Assembly: GCA_900540855.1 (NCBI GenBank)
Contig: UQHK01000005.1
Coordinates: forward strand, 1 to 64,000
Reading direction: 5' to 3'
Length of the DNA: 64,000 nt
Source: an uncultured Collinsella sp.
Lineage (GTDB): Bacteria; Actinomycetota; Coriobacteriia; Coriobacteriales; Coriobacteriaceae
Positions 23,103 through 31,584 of the stretch are shown piece after piece; positions within the stretch are counted from its first letter, which is position 1, and each line of letters begins with the position of its first letter. Below the pieces are notes generated by a model that searched no databases, was not told where the DNA came from, and saw only the letters and a program-made list of their open reading frames with translations. The translations under genes were made by a program, and so were the position numbers.

Positions 23103-25598
23103 ATGACCGCAACCGCCAGTCGAACCACCAACCGCAGACCCGAGCTTTTGGCGCCCGCCGGAGGGCCCGAGCCCTTTGCCGCCGCACTCGCCGCCGGGGC
23201 AGACGCCATCTACTGCGGCATGGGCAGCTTCAACGCCCGCCGCAAGGCCACCAACTTTACCGACGAGGCCTTTGAGCAGGCCTGCCGCACCGCGCATCTG
23301 GCCGGCTCGCGCGTCTACGTCACGGTCAACATCGTCATCAAGGAATCCGAGATGAGCGATGCGCTGCAGCTCATCCATCGCTGCTCCACGCTGGGCGCCG
23401 ACGCCTTCATCATCCAGGACTGGGGCCTGTTCTTTGAGGTCAAGCGCACGATGCCCAGCATCGAGACGCATATCTCGACCCAGGCGAACATCCACGACGA
23501 CCGCGGAACCCTTTGGTGCCGCGAGCAGGGCGCCGACCGCGTGACCCTCTCGCGCGAGCTTTCCATCGACGAGATTGCCGCCATTCACGATGCCGCTCCC
23601 GATGTGGACCTTGAGGTCTTTAGCCATGGCGCCATCTGCTTTTGCTACTCGGGCCTGTGTCTGCTTTCGAGCTTTGCCATGGCGGGACGATCGGCCAACC
23701 GTGGCATGTGCGCCCAGCCCTGCCGCTTGCCCTACGAGCTGATCGACGAGAACGGTCGCTCGCTCTCCCCTGCCGGTCGCGAGCGCGCGCTGTGCCCGCG
23801 TGACACCAACACCTCGCAGCTTGTTCGCCGTCTGTATGACGCCGGCGCCGCGTCGCTCAAGCTCGAGGGCCGCATGAAGGCGCCCGATTACGTGTACTCC
23901 ATCGTTGATGTGTATCGTCATCAGATTGACGATATGCTGGCCGATGTTTCGACCTCTAAGGACGAGGAAGCCGCCCGCCAGCGCCAGCTCAAGCGCTGCT
24001 TTAACCGAGACTTTACGCACGCCTATCAGGACGGCACCTCGGGCGACGAGATGATGAGTTACGAGCGCTCCAACAACCGCGGCCAGATCGTGGGCACGGT
24101 GCTGGGCAGCCGCCCGGCCAACCGCGATGTGCGCGGCCTCAAGCCCGACGACCGCCGTCGCCGCGCCGCCATCGCCCGCATTGAGCTGTTTGAGCCCGTG
24201 GGCAAGGGCGACCTGCTGGAGCTTCGCCACGATAACGAGTTTGACCAGTTCCTGACCACCATTGCCGCCGATGATGCCGCTGCCGGCGATGTTATCGAGT
24301 GTCGCGTGCCCCGTAGCATGCCCGACGGCTGCCGCGTCCGCGTGATTCGCAGCCAGCGTGCCATCGACGCCGCCGGCGCCGCGCTCAAGCGCGATGTGCT
24401 GCGCCGCCGCGCTGTTGATGTGTCCGTCGTGGCGCGCCTGGGCAAGCCGTTTACTGTCACACTCACCTGCTGTGACGACCCCGCGCTCACCGCCACCGCC
24501 ACAGGCTTCACCGTCGAGGCCGCCAAGACCCGCGCCGTCGAGGCATCCGATCTGGTTGAGCACGTCGGGCGCATGGGCTCCTCTCCCTTTGAGGCCGCGA
24601 GCTTTGACGTGGCCCTCGACGAGAGTTGCGGCATGGGCTTTTCCGCCGTGCACAAGGTGCGCGCCGCCGCTTGTAAGGCGCTGGAAGAGGCCATTCTGGC
24701 ACCGTACGAGGAGCGCGCCCGCACGCTCGAGCTACCGGCGATTGTCACCAATGATTCCCGCCCCGCGCCCGAGCACTACCGCGATGAGCCGCAGATCTGC
24801 GCTACCGTCACCTCGCTCGAGGCCGCCGAGGCCGCTCGCGCCGAGGGTGCAATGCGCATCTACATGACCACCGACGCACTCGATGCGGCCGAACTCTCCC
24901 CCGCCGATGCGTTTGAGCAGGGCATCGTACCCATACTCGACGAGGTCTGCCGCGCCGTTGACCACGTTCGCGTTGACCCGTGGGTTGTTGCCGGCGCCAC
25001 GGTCGCTATCGGCAATATATCCGAGCTTGCCCTGGCCGCCCAAGTTGGTGCCACGGCGGAGGTCCGCTCTTGCCTGCCCGTGCACAACACCCCTTGCATG
25101 GAGGCACTTGCCGAGCGCGGAGCCGGCGCGTTTTGGCTCTCCCCCGAGATCACGCTCGACGAGATTATCTCGCTTGGCGCCGCCGCGCCCGCGGTCCTGG
25201 GCATCACCGTTTTCGGCCGCCCGCGCGTTATGACGAGCGAGCACTGCATCCTGCAGGTGGCCAATGGCTGCATCCACGATTGCGCCAACTGCCGCCTGCG
25301 CGCCCGCAAGCTGTCGCTCAAGAATATCGACGGCAAGGTCATGCCGGTGCGTACCGACATCCACGGCCGCTCGCGCCTGTACGATGCCTACCCCATCGAC
25401 CTTACGCCGCAGGTACCACAGCTGCTCGATGCCGGTGTGCGCCGTCTTATGGTGGACGGCACGCTGCTCGAGACGGATGAGGTGGGCCGCGCCGTCGCTC
25501 GCGTCCGCCGCGCCGTCGAGGCAGCGCAAGCCGGCCGCAAGCCCGCCGCCCGCCTGCGCGGTGCCACCTCGGGCTGCATGTTTGTGGGAATTAGTTAA
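23103..25598 (+). CDS. Peptidase U32 family protein (long, DUF3656-type)
   Basis: 831 residues. The N-terminal TIM-barrel of the U32 family starts at RRPELLAPAGGPEPFAAAL and carries the family signature FSHGAICFCYSGLC followed by RGMCAQPCRLPYE. These cysteines bind an iron-sulphur cluster in studied homologues (RlhA and TrhP, which hydroxylate 23S rRNA C2501 and tRNA U34). A middle DUF3656/collagenase-like domain and a further C-terminal barrel-like part with CIHDCANCRLRAR follow. The name collagenase is historical; RNA modification is the more likely role. It is followed after 15 bp by a pseudouridine synthase gene, which fits an RNA-modification pair. Confidence 0.88.
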   Translation: MTATASRTTNRRPELLAPAGGPEPFAAALAAGADAIYCGMGSFNARRKATNFTDEAFEQACRTAHLAGSRVYVTVNIVIKESEMSDALQLIHRCSTLGADAFIIQDWGLFFEVKRTMPSIETHISTQANIHDDRGTLWCREQGADRVTLSRELSIDEIAAIHDAAPDVDLEVFSHGAICFCYSGLCLLSSFAMAGRSANRGMCAQPCRLPYELIDENGRSLSPAGRERALCPRDTNTSQLVRRLYDAGAASLKLEGRMKAPDYVYSIVDVYRHQIDDMLADVSTSKDEEAARQRQLKRCFNRDFTHAYQDGTSGDEMMSYERSNNRGQIVGTVLGSRPANRDVRGLKPDDRRRRAAIARIELFEPVGKGDLLELRHDNEFDQFLTTIAADDAAAGDVIECRVPRSMPDGCRVRVIRSQRAIDAAGAALKRDVLRRRAVDVSVVARLGKPFTVTLTCCDDPALTATATGFTVEAAKTRAVEASDLVEHVGRMGSSPFEAASFDVALDESCGMGFSAVHKVRAAACKALEEAILAPYEERARTLELPAIVTNDSRPAPEHYRDEPQICATVTSLEAAEAARAEGAMRIYMTTDALDAAELSPADAFEQGIVPILDEVCRAVDHVRVDPWVVAGATVAIGNISELALAAQVGATAEVRSCLPVHNTPCMEALAERGAGAFWLSPEITLDEIISLGAAAPAVLGITVFGRPRVMTSEHCILQVANGCIHDCANCRLRARKLSLKNIDGKVMPVRTDIHGRSRLYDAYPIDLTPQVPQLLDAGVRRLMVDGTLLETDEVGRAVARVRRAVEAAQAGRKPAARLRGATSGCMFVGIS

Positions 25599-25613
25599 CC
25601 GAAAGGCTTACAC

Positions 25614-26273
25614 GTGAACGAAGAACCTCAAGTCCTCTACTGCGATGCCTGGCTCATGGCTATCGACAAGCCCGCCGGCATGATCGTCCACGGCGACGGC
25701 ACCGGCGAGCGCACGCTCACCGACTACGCCAGCGATCTGCTGCTGGCGATGGGCGACGGCTTTGCCGCGACTGACATGCAGCCGCTCAACCGCCTGGACC
25801 GCAACACCACCGGCGTGGTGCTGTTCTCGCTCGACAAGCAGACGCAGCCCGCCTTTGACCAGATGGTCATCGACCACGCCTTCGAAAAGCACTACCTGGC
25901 GCTCGCCGAGGGCAAGATCGACTGGAACGAGAAGCTCATCGACAAGCCTATCGCCCGCGACCGCCACGATAGCCGCAAGATGCGCGTCGGCGCCAGCGGC
26001 AAGCCTTCTCAGACGCGCGTCAAGGTACTCAAGCGCCTTAAGAGCCGCCGTGGCCTGCCGACGCGCTCGTATATTGATGTCGAGCTGCTCACCGGCCGCA
26101 AGCATCAGATTCGCGTGCACCTGGCAAGCGAGCATCATCCCCTGGTTGGCGACGACCTGTACGGAACGCCGCGCCCCTGTGGCCTGATGCTCCATGCCCA
26201 CAGCGTGTCCTTTACGCATCCCGTAACCGGCGAGCACATCCACATCGAAGCCCCTTGCCCGTGGGAGCCCTAA
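25614..26273 (+). CDS. RluA family RNA pseudouridine synthase
   Basis: 219 residues. Converts uridine to pseudouridine in rRNA or tRNA. The catalytic Asp is in NRLDRNTTGVVLF (the HRLDxxTSG motif of the family), with conserved GRKHQIRVHLA near the C-terminus. There is no N-terminal S4 domain, which places it with the short RluA/RluC-D-type enzymes. The start is GTG at 25614 after GAAAGG. It is co-directional with the U32 gene and ends in a hairpin terminator that is also one end of the repeat element at 26275-26651. Confidence 0.9.
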   Translation: MNEEPQVLYCDAWLMAIDKPAGMIVHGDGTGERTLTDYASDLLLAMGDGFAATDMQPLNRLDRNTTGVVLFSLDKQTQPAFDQMVIDHAFEKHYLALAEGKIDWNEKLIDKPIARDRHDSRKMRVGASGKPSQTRVKVLKRLKSRRGLPTRSYIDVELLTGRKHQIRVHLASEHHPLVGDDLYGTPRPCGLMLHAHSVSFTHPVTGEHIHIEAPCPWEP

Positions 26274-26274
26274 A

Positions 26275-26651
26275 CCACCACAATGGGGACAGGCACCTTT
26301 GTGGTGGTTTTGCCGCGATGGCTCTGCCGGATTCCCAAACATCTCGATCTGCAACAGCTAAAGCCCATTTTGCGGTCTATCTGTTACAGATCGAGACATT
26401 CGAATCCCCTCAAGGGAATAATCTCAATCTGTAACAGTAACTCGGCAAAATCAGTCCCAGATGTTACAGATTGAGACAAAGGGACGGCGTGGTTCGGAAG
26501 TATCTCGATCTGTAACATCTAGCCCGCTTTTAACGGTCTGGTTGTTACAGATTTAGATAAACCGGTAGACAACAAAAGTGGCAGCGCCCGGGATGGTCGT
26601 TGCCGCTTTTCCATTGACCCACCACAAAGGTGCCTGTCCCCTTTGTGGTGG
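26275..26651. mobile_element. MITE/BIME-like element with 33-bp terminal inverted repeats
   Basis: Left end 26275-26307 and right end 26619-26651 are the same 33-bp sequence in inverted orientation with one mismatch (core GGGGACAGGCACCTTTGTGG). Each end is itself a hairpin (CCACCACAA/TTGTGGTGG) and the left one, followed by TTTTG, can serve as the rluA terminator. Between them lie six 16-bp boxes related to ATCTCGATCTGTAACA at 26341(+), 26382(-), 26421(+), 26462(-), 26502(+) and 26543(-). They are spaced 39-41 bp apart with unrelated spacers of 23-25 bp. No gene is inside. No target duplication was identified. Confidence 0.7.
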
Positions 26652-26668
26652 TTTTGGCCTTCCCGTCG

Positions 26669-27415
26669 CTAGACCGTGACGACGTTGTCCATTGTCCGGT
26701 ACTTGGCGGGGACCTCGCCTGCGGTAATAATCGTTGCATCGCGGAAGTCCGCGAACTTGACGGGCGCCACCATGCCAAATTTACTGGCGTCCGAGATTAC
26801 GAAGCGCTTGGCCGTATGGCGCATCGAGATACGCTTTACTTGCGCCTCCTCGATATCGGGCGCCGTGAAGCCCTGCTCGGCGGCAATGCCGTTAGAGCCC
26901 CAAAAGCCGCAGTTGAAGTTGTAACGGTCTAAGGTTGCCAAGGCATCGGGGCCAACGAGCGCCTCGGTCTCGGGTTTGAGCTCGCCGCCCAGCACCACGG
27001 TACGCATGCCGCGCAAAGCGAGATGCTGAGCATGGAGCACGGAATCAGTCACATAGGTGACACCTTCGAGATGCGGAAGATGCTCGATGAGCCTGAGCGT
27101 CGTCGAACCCGAATCGATGTACACAAAGCTCTCGGGCTCTACCAGCGCCGCCGCACGGGCGCAGATACGTTCCTTGTCGTCGTTATGGAGATCGCTGCGC
27201 TCATTAAACGTTAGGTCGCGCGTCACGTGCGCGCGCTCAAGGCTCGTCGCCCCACCGTGCACCTTGGCGATACGGTGTGCGCGATTGAGCGTCTGCAGGT
27301 CGCGCCGAATGGTAGACGCCGTCACGCCCAGGGCCTCAGCAAGCTCCGGTACGGTAACCGAGCCCGTCTGCTGCACCATCGACACGATTGCGTTGAGCCT
27401 ATCTTCCGCAAGCAT
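26669..27415 (-). CDS. DeoR/GlpR family transcriptional repressor
   Basis: 248 residues. The N-terminal DeoR helix-turn-helix is VTVPELAEALGVTASTIRRD, followed by the family motif AKVHGGATS. The C-terminal DeoRC effector domain contains YIDSGSTTLRLIEHL and PHLEGVTYVTDS and binds a phosphorylated sugar in known members. It begins 3 bp after the stop of the oxidoreductase gene, so the two are co-transcribed and it probably controls this operon and related sugar genes. Confidence 0.9.
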   Translation of the reverse strand: MLAEDRLNAIVSMVQQTGSVTVPELAEALGVTASTIRRDLQTLNRAHRIAKVHGGATSLERAHVTRDLTFNERSDLHNDDKERICARAAALVEPESFVYIDSGSTTLRLIEHLPHLEGVTYVTDSVLHAQHLALRGMRTVVLGGELKPETEALVGPDALATLDRYNFNCGFWGSNGIAAEQGFTAPDIEEAQVKRISMRHTAKRFVISDASKFGMVAPVKFADFRDATIITAGEVPAKYRTMDNVVTV

Positions 27416-27418
27416 CGC

Positions 27419-28498
27419 TTACTCCTCCTCGGGGTACACGACTCCCCAATCGGCGCGAAGCTTGGTCATAAGCTCCATAACATCAGAAGCATAATCCAGA
27501 AGCTCGCGCTTGGAGTCGTCGCCGGCAACGGCCTTCTCAAGATCGGCCATCTCGTAGCATAGAGCGTATGCCTCGGTGCCAGCGTGGACCTCCTCGCGGT
27601 GGCCGTCCGCAGTCCACACGATGGTCGCGTGATCGGCACGCGGATATTCGTTGACCTCGATGTAGCACTTGTCAAAGCTGATGACCGAGCGCTTGGGCTG
27701 CTTGGAGTGAAGCGTAAGGCTCACGACGCCCAGCTGCTGCTCGGCATTGCGGCAGACGATGCCGCCCGCAACATCGACGCCAGTCTCGCAGGTGTTGCCT
27801 AGAGACACGACCTCGGCGGGCTGGCTCGCCATAAACAGGCGCATGACGGACAGGGCATACACACCAATATCGAGCATGGCACCGCCGGCAAGGTTGCGAT
27901 TGTAGAAACGGTTGGTCAGGTCGCCGTACTCCTTGTAGCTACCAAAGTTGAGCTGAGCGAGGTTCATGCGGCCGAACTCGCCGGCATCCATGCGGCGACG
28001 CAGCTCTTGATACAAGGGCATGTGGAGCACCGTGGTAGCGTCCATAAGGACCACGTTGTGCTCGGCGGCAATGGCACGGGCCTCATCGAGTTCAGCGGAA
28101 TTGAGGGTAATGGCCTTCTCGCAGAGCACGTGCTTGCCGGCTGCCAGGGCAGCGCGCAGATAGGTGATATGAGTGTTGTGCGGGGTAGTGATGTAGACGG
28201 CGTCGATGCCAGGATCGGCGTAGAGGTCCTCAACCGTGTCGTAGACCTTCTCGATGCCATACTGCTCGGCAAAAGCCTGAGCCTTGGACAGCGTACGGTT
28301 GGCGACGCCCGCAAGCTTGCGACCGGCAAGAGCAAGGGACTGAGCCATCTGGTTGGCGATAACGCCGCAACCGATGACGGCCCAATGGAGCTCGGGAGCC
28401 GTAAAAATATCGTCGGGGAACGGCTTGTCCTGGACCGAAGCGAACGCTGCTTTGGCGGCTGCCGCGGCGTCGAGCGGAGCCTGCTTGGAATCTGCCAT
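27419..28498 (-). CDS. Gfo/Idh/MocA family NAD(P)-dependent oxidoreductase
   Basis: 359 residues. Rossmann domain with VIGCGVIANQMAQSLALAG near residue 35, and the family catalytic motif CEKAITLN (EKP-like, with Ala in place of Pro). The C-terminal alpha/beta domain includes NLAGGAMLDIGVY. Members oxidise or reduce sugars, inositols or related cyclic alcohols; the substrate is not evident. A good GGAGG precedes the ATG at 28498. Linked with a DeoR regulator, it probably belongs to a carbohydrate-derivative pathway. Confidence 0.9.
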   Translation of the reverse strand: MADSKQAPLDAAAAAKAAFASVQDKPFPDDIFTAPELHWAVIGCGVIANQMAQSLALAGRKLAGVANRTLSKAQAFAEQYGIEKVYDTVEDLYADPGIDAVYITTPHNTHITYLRAALAAGKHVLCEKAITLNSAELDEARAIAAEHNVVLMDATTVLHMPLYQELRRRMDAGEFGRMNLAQLNFGSYKEYGDLTNRFYNRNLAGGAMLDIGVYALSVMRLFMASQPAEVVSLGNTCETGVDVAGGIVCRNAEQQLGVVSLTLHSKQPKRSVISFDKCYIEVNEYPRADHATIVWTADGHREEVHAGTEAYALCYEMADLEKAVAGDDSKRELLDYASDVMELMTKLRADWGVVYPEEE

Positions 28499-28984
28499 TA
28501 TGTGCCTCCTGTGTCATAGAACGCCTTGCTTTCTGACAGCTCTATATTCGCACAAACACGCGCTTCTGTGCGCGTTTTTGCGTATCTCACCGCTAAACGG
28601 TCATTTATATCCCGTAAACGGCGCATCTATACGCATATTCACGCAATCCCACGCACGCAAATGCGCACAAATGCGAACCGGTCATTGCTCAGAAACAGGG
28701 GCTTATGCTTAGAACTCAAAAGACAGGATGATCCGCTTCGCCTCGTCGCTCATGGCGCGCTGCAGCTCTAAGGACCGTCCCAAACTGCCGACAGAAAAGG
28801 AACGTTCCAAACTGCAGACAGAAAAAGAACGTCCCCAGGCGCCGGCATTTCAAGAGCACTCATTTAAGTCTGTCCCCAATGAGTGGGAGCAATCAGAGAC
28901 TCTTTGCGAGGGAGGCCGGACGTGGCCTTCCTCGTTTTTATTCATGGACTTTAGTCCGTGCCGCACGGCACGCGCGGCATAGAA
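28499..28984. other. Intergenic region with direct repeats and relic terminator
   Basis: Upstream of the oxidoreductase gene lie TAAACGG twice (28604-28622 region) and several GCGCA/ATGCG half-sites, a plausible regulator-binding area. A 27-bp direct repeat occupies 28777-28830. At 28907-28934 CGAGGGAGGCC pairs with GGCCTTCCTCG and is followed by TTTTT, a rightward terminator without a gene in front of it. No coding sequence is supported. Confidence 0.5.
28777..28830. repeat. 27-bp tandem direct repeat
   Basis: Two adjacent copies (28777-28803 and 28804-28830) of GTYCCAAACTGCMGACAGAA followed by AARGAAC agree at 24 of 27 positions, and a third copy begins at GTCCCC. Its origin is unclear. 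Confidence 0.65.
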
Positions 28985-29146
28985 AGCCACCCGCTCAGCG
29001 GGTGGAGGCCAATTTCCGCTACGCGACAAAAACCTTCCCCCTAGCATGAGGATTGTTCAGGTCATCATGCTAGGGGGAAGGTGATTGCTGTGGCCCAGAA
29101 AGCCAACAGCCTCGCGCACACGAAATGGCTGTGCAAGCACCGCATC
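28985..29146 (+). mobile_element. IS200/IS605-family left-end remnant with first 19 codons of tnpA
   Basis: CCACCCGC/GCGGGTGG (28988-29006) is a short left-end hairpin of the kind recognised by TnpA. At 29032-29082 an 18-bp perfect stem (ACCTTCCCCCTAGCATGA and complement) matches the translation-blocking hairpin found upstream of tnpA. The start at 29090 reads VAQKANSLAHTKWLCKHRI, typical of IS200 transposases, then similarity stops abruptly. The rest of the transposase and the right end are missing, so the element is dead, but its left-end structures are intact. Confidence 0.75.
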
Positions 29147-29367
29147 GCACCGAGATCAAGCTCATCGCCGCCATCGTCGAGAAGCACCCCAAGGTGCGCT
29201 TTGCCGCGAGCTGCACCTCGGCCCACGCCGACCTCTACGACCGCATGGAGCAGGCCCTGTGCGAGCGCGTGGCCAACGCGGTGGAGGTCGTCCGCTCCGA
29301 CATCAGCCCCGCGTTTCTTGTCCACACCGGTCCAAACCTCGTGGGTGTGGCGGTCCAGGGACTCTAG
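29147..29367 (+). pseudogene. DegV family protein, C-terminal remnant
   Basis: The frame encodes about 72 residues ending in SDISPAFLVHTGPNLVGVAV and TAG. The segment ASCTSAHADLYDRMEQAL and the HTGPxxxGVA ending match the C-terminus of DegV fatty-acid-binding proteins (about 280 residues when whole). It joins the IS200 fragment in a different frame at about 29147, so the N-terminal three quarters were deleted. No start or ribosome binding site of its own. Confidence 0.6.
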
Positions 29368-29401
29368 CGGAGGCGGGGCGTCCTGCCCCAAAAACAAATG
29401 C

Positions 29402-29451
29402 AAAAGACGAGCGCTTCTTGCCGCTCAATTGGCAAGAAGCGCTCGTCTTTT
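29402..29451. terminator. Strong bidirectional terminator
   Basis: AAAAGACGAGCGCTTCTTGC and its complement form a 21-bp perfect stem with loop GCTCAATT and T runs on both strands. It ends the leftward sugar operon after the ROK kinase gene. Confidence 0.92.
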
Positions 29452-29483
29452 CTTAACGCGTTGTATGGCGGAGAGAGCGCAAG

Positions 29484-30368
29484 TTACGCGAGCGCCCTTC
29501 TTGCCAGCTCGGCCGCGCCGAGGATTCCTTGGTCGCCGCCGCAGCCCGGGGCGCAGATGTAGCTCTCCATGTCCTTAAGCTCGGCGGTCTGGATGTAGCC
29601 ACCCAGATATTCGAGGGTCTTCTTGCGGACGATGCCGTAGAGCTGCTCCTGGTGCATCACGCCGCCGCCGAGGACGATGCGGCGAGGCGAGTACATGAGC
29701 ACGAGGTTCGCGCACATCTGCCCCAGATAATCCCCCTCGAGCGCCCACACCTCATCGTTGTCCGCGAGCTCGGCCGCGGGCTTTCCCCAGCGCGCGGCGA
29801 TGGCGGGGCCGGAGGCGAGGCCCTCGAGACAGTTCGCGTGGCTCGGGCAGACGCAGCGTCCCTCCTCGGTGGGACGGGTCCTTACCAGCATGTGGCCGGC
29901 CTCGGGGTGCAGCATGCCGTGAAGGAGCCTGCCCGCGCACATGACGCCCGCGCCCACACCGGTGCCGATGGTCACGTAGACGGCGTCCTCGAGCCCCTTG
30001 CAGCAGCCGAAGACCACTTCGCCGAGGCAGGCAACGTTCACGTCCGTGTCGTAGGCCACCGGAATCCCGAGGGCGTCGGCGAACGCGGCGCGAAGACCAT
30101 AGCCTCGCCACGCGAGCTTGGGGGTCTGCAGGATGGAGCCGTAGCGCTCGTCGGCGGGGTCGACGCAGGTCGGGCCGAAGGCGCCGATGCCCAACGCGTC
30201 CACATCGCGGGCGGCGAACCACTCGATCATCTGCGGGACGGTCTCGGCGGGCGCAAGCGTCGGGGTCTCCATACGGTCGAGGACCTCGCCGTCGCCGGAC
30301 ACCACGGCACAGACCATCTTGGTCCCGCCGGCCTCGAGGGCGCCGAGCCTCATTTGCTTTTCGCTCAT
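29484..30368 (-). CDS. scrK: ROK family sugar kinase, fructokinase-like
   Basis: 294 residues. The ATP-binding signature is GALEAGGTKMVCAVV at the N-terminus, followed by AYDTDVNVACLGE and TIGTGVGAGVMCAG. The ROK zinc motif is HPEAGHMLV with cysteines in GRCVCPSHANC. Length and the EAGGTK opening fit bacterial ROK fructokinases (ScrK/GmuE type), which phosphorylate fructose or mannose with ATP. It is the last gene of the PTS/GH172 operon, where a cytoplasmic hydrolase would release free hexose, so a fructokinase makes metabolic sense. Symbol assigned by similarity only. Confidence 0.85.
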   Translation of the reverse strand: MSEKQMRLGALEAGGTKMVCAVVSGDGEVLDRMETPTLAPAETVPQMIEWFAARDVDALGIGAFGPTCVDPADERYGSILQTPKLAWRGYGLRAAFADALGIPVAYDTDVNVACLGEVVFGCCKGLEDAVYVTIGTGVGAGVMCAGRLLHGMLHPEAGHMLVRTRPTEEGRCVCPSHANCLEGLASGPAIAARWGKPAAELADNDEVWALEGDYLGQMCANLVLMYSPRRIVLGGGVMHQEQLYGIVRKKTLEYLGGYIQTAELKDMESYICAPGCGGDQGILGAAELARRALA

Positions 30369-30447
30369 GTGATCCTCCTTGCAAAGGGGCGCCCGCAGCC
30401 ATGGTCAACCGCGGGCGCCCATAACGTTGGCATGTTTCGAGGCGACC

Positions 30448-31572
30448 CTACCTGGGCACGCGGTCCTGCCTTGCGGCAAACGGGGCGAGCACGGCGTGCG
30501 GCTCGCTTTGGTACCAGTAGGCGACGGTGGAGATGTCGTCCTCGCGCTCGTAGAGCTTGATGTCGTCGTTGCCGAGGTCCTGGAATGTCACGCGCAGGTC
30601 CTCCTTGAACGAGATCGGGTCGGGAAGGTGCCACCTGTAGAGACCGTGCCTGGGCAGCGCGTCGTCGTTGGTCGCGAGCATCGGGTTCGGGTTCGGCTTG
30701 CCCGCGCTGAAGCGGTCGCGCGTGGCGTCGCGCGTCGAGCGGTACGGGTAGCCGGCGAACAGCGTGTTGAAGCACTGCGCCTCGGGCAGCGCGTGGGGCG
30801 GCCTGTCGAGAAAGGCCCAGGCACCGCCGAAGTAGTCCTCGGCTCCCGTTGAGGTGACCGTGGGGAACTCCTCGTCGCCGTCGAGGAAGAACTTCATCTC
30901 GCCCTCGCCCCACCAATAGCGCTCCAGGGCGCACAGGGCCATGTAGGTGCCGACGTAGTAGCCCTTGCCGCGCACGCCGTCGAGCACGGTGTAGTCGACG
31001 CCCCTGCGGGTGCTGCGCTCGCGGTTAAAGCGAGCGTGGAAGTACATGGCGTCGTCCGGCACGTCGGTGAGCGCGTAGTTGAACGTGTAGAAGATGTACT
31101 TAATGAACCCGGGGTGCTCGCTCGTAAGCGTGACCTTGGCGTGCTTCCTGAAGGGCATCTCGAAGTAGCAGTTCATGCCGCCCGTCGGGTTCACGCAGAT
31201 GGGCATTGAGTTGACAATGGCGCGCTCACCGAAGCCGTTACAGAAGAAGTCGCCGACAGGGCACTCGACCGAGGGGGTCTCCTCGTCGTCCCAGTAGAAG
31301 CGCAGCACGAGGTCGCGCATGACGAAGCTGCCGGCGGCGGTCTTGTCGGGGACGGTCATCCAGATGTGGCGGATGATGCCGGGGCCCTCGATGTCCGCGA
31401 GCGTGATGGTCTCGCCGGACTCAAGGGGCACGCAGCACGAGCCCTTGCGGCCGACGCCGAGGTGGCTGGCCGACATGGCGGCGCGGCCCTTCTCGCCCGT
31501 GATGTTCTCGGGGGTGATGGCGCGGCTTTCCTCACCGCCGTGCATCCACACGTCCTTAAGGAACTCTCTCAT
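30448..31572 (-). CDS. Glycoside hydrolase family 172 (DUF2961) protein
   Basis: 374 residues, without signal peptide, so cytoplasmic. The DUF2961 jelly-roll fold is shown by IEGPGIIRHIWMTVPD, LVLRFYWDDEETPSVECPVG, DFFCNGFG and STGAEDYFGGAWAF. The acidic residues in WGEGEMKFFLDGDEE and TGAEDYF are the best candidates for the catalytic pair. Characterised GH172 enzymes act on difructose dianhydride I/inulobiose (alpha-D-fructofuranosidase) or on D-arabinan. Here it sits between mannose-family PTS genes and a fructokinase-like ROK gene, which favours a fructose-containing disaccharide taken up by the PTS. Usual length for a monomer of the family. Confidence 0.87.
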   Translation of the reverse strand: MREFLKDVWMHGGEESRAITPENITGEKGRAAMSASHLGVGRKGSCCVPLESGETITLADIEGPGIIRHIWMTVPDKTAAGSFVMRDLVLRFYWDDEETPSVECPVGDFFCNGFGERAIVNSMPICVNPTGGMNCYFEMPFRKHAKVTLTSEHPGFIKYIFYTFNYALTDVPDDAMYFHARFNRERSTRRGVDYTVLDGVRGKGYYVGTYMALCALERYWWGEGEMKFFLDGDEEFPTVTSTGAEDYFGGAWAFLDRPPHALPEAQCFNTLFAGYPYRSTRDATRDRFSAGKPNPNPMLATNDDALPRHGLYRWHLPDPISFKEDLRVTFQDLGNDDIKLYEREDDISTVAYWYQSEPHAVLAPFAARQDRVPR

Positions 31573-31584
31573 CGTCGACCTCCT

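Noticed and set aside
23076..24653. Minus-strand open frame of about 525 codons opposite the U32 gene
   Set aside because: Shadow frame; composition is unlike a protein and the U32 gene on the plus strand is clear.
26341..26558. Possible CRISPR array (16-bp repeats, 23-25-bp spacers, 40-bp period)
   Set aside because: Repeats alternate in orientation, are too short, and no cas genes are nearby; BIME/MITE-like architecture fits better.
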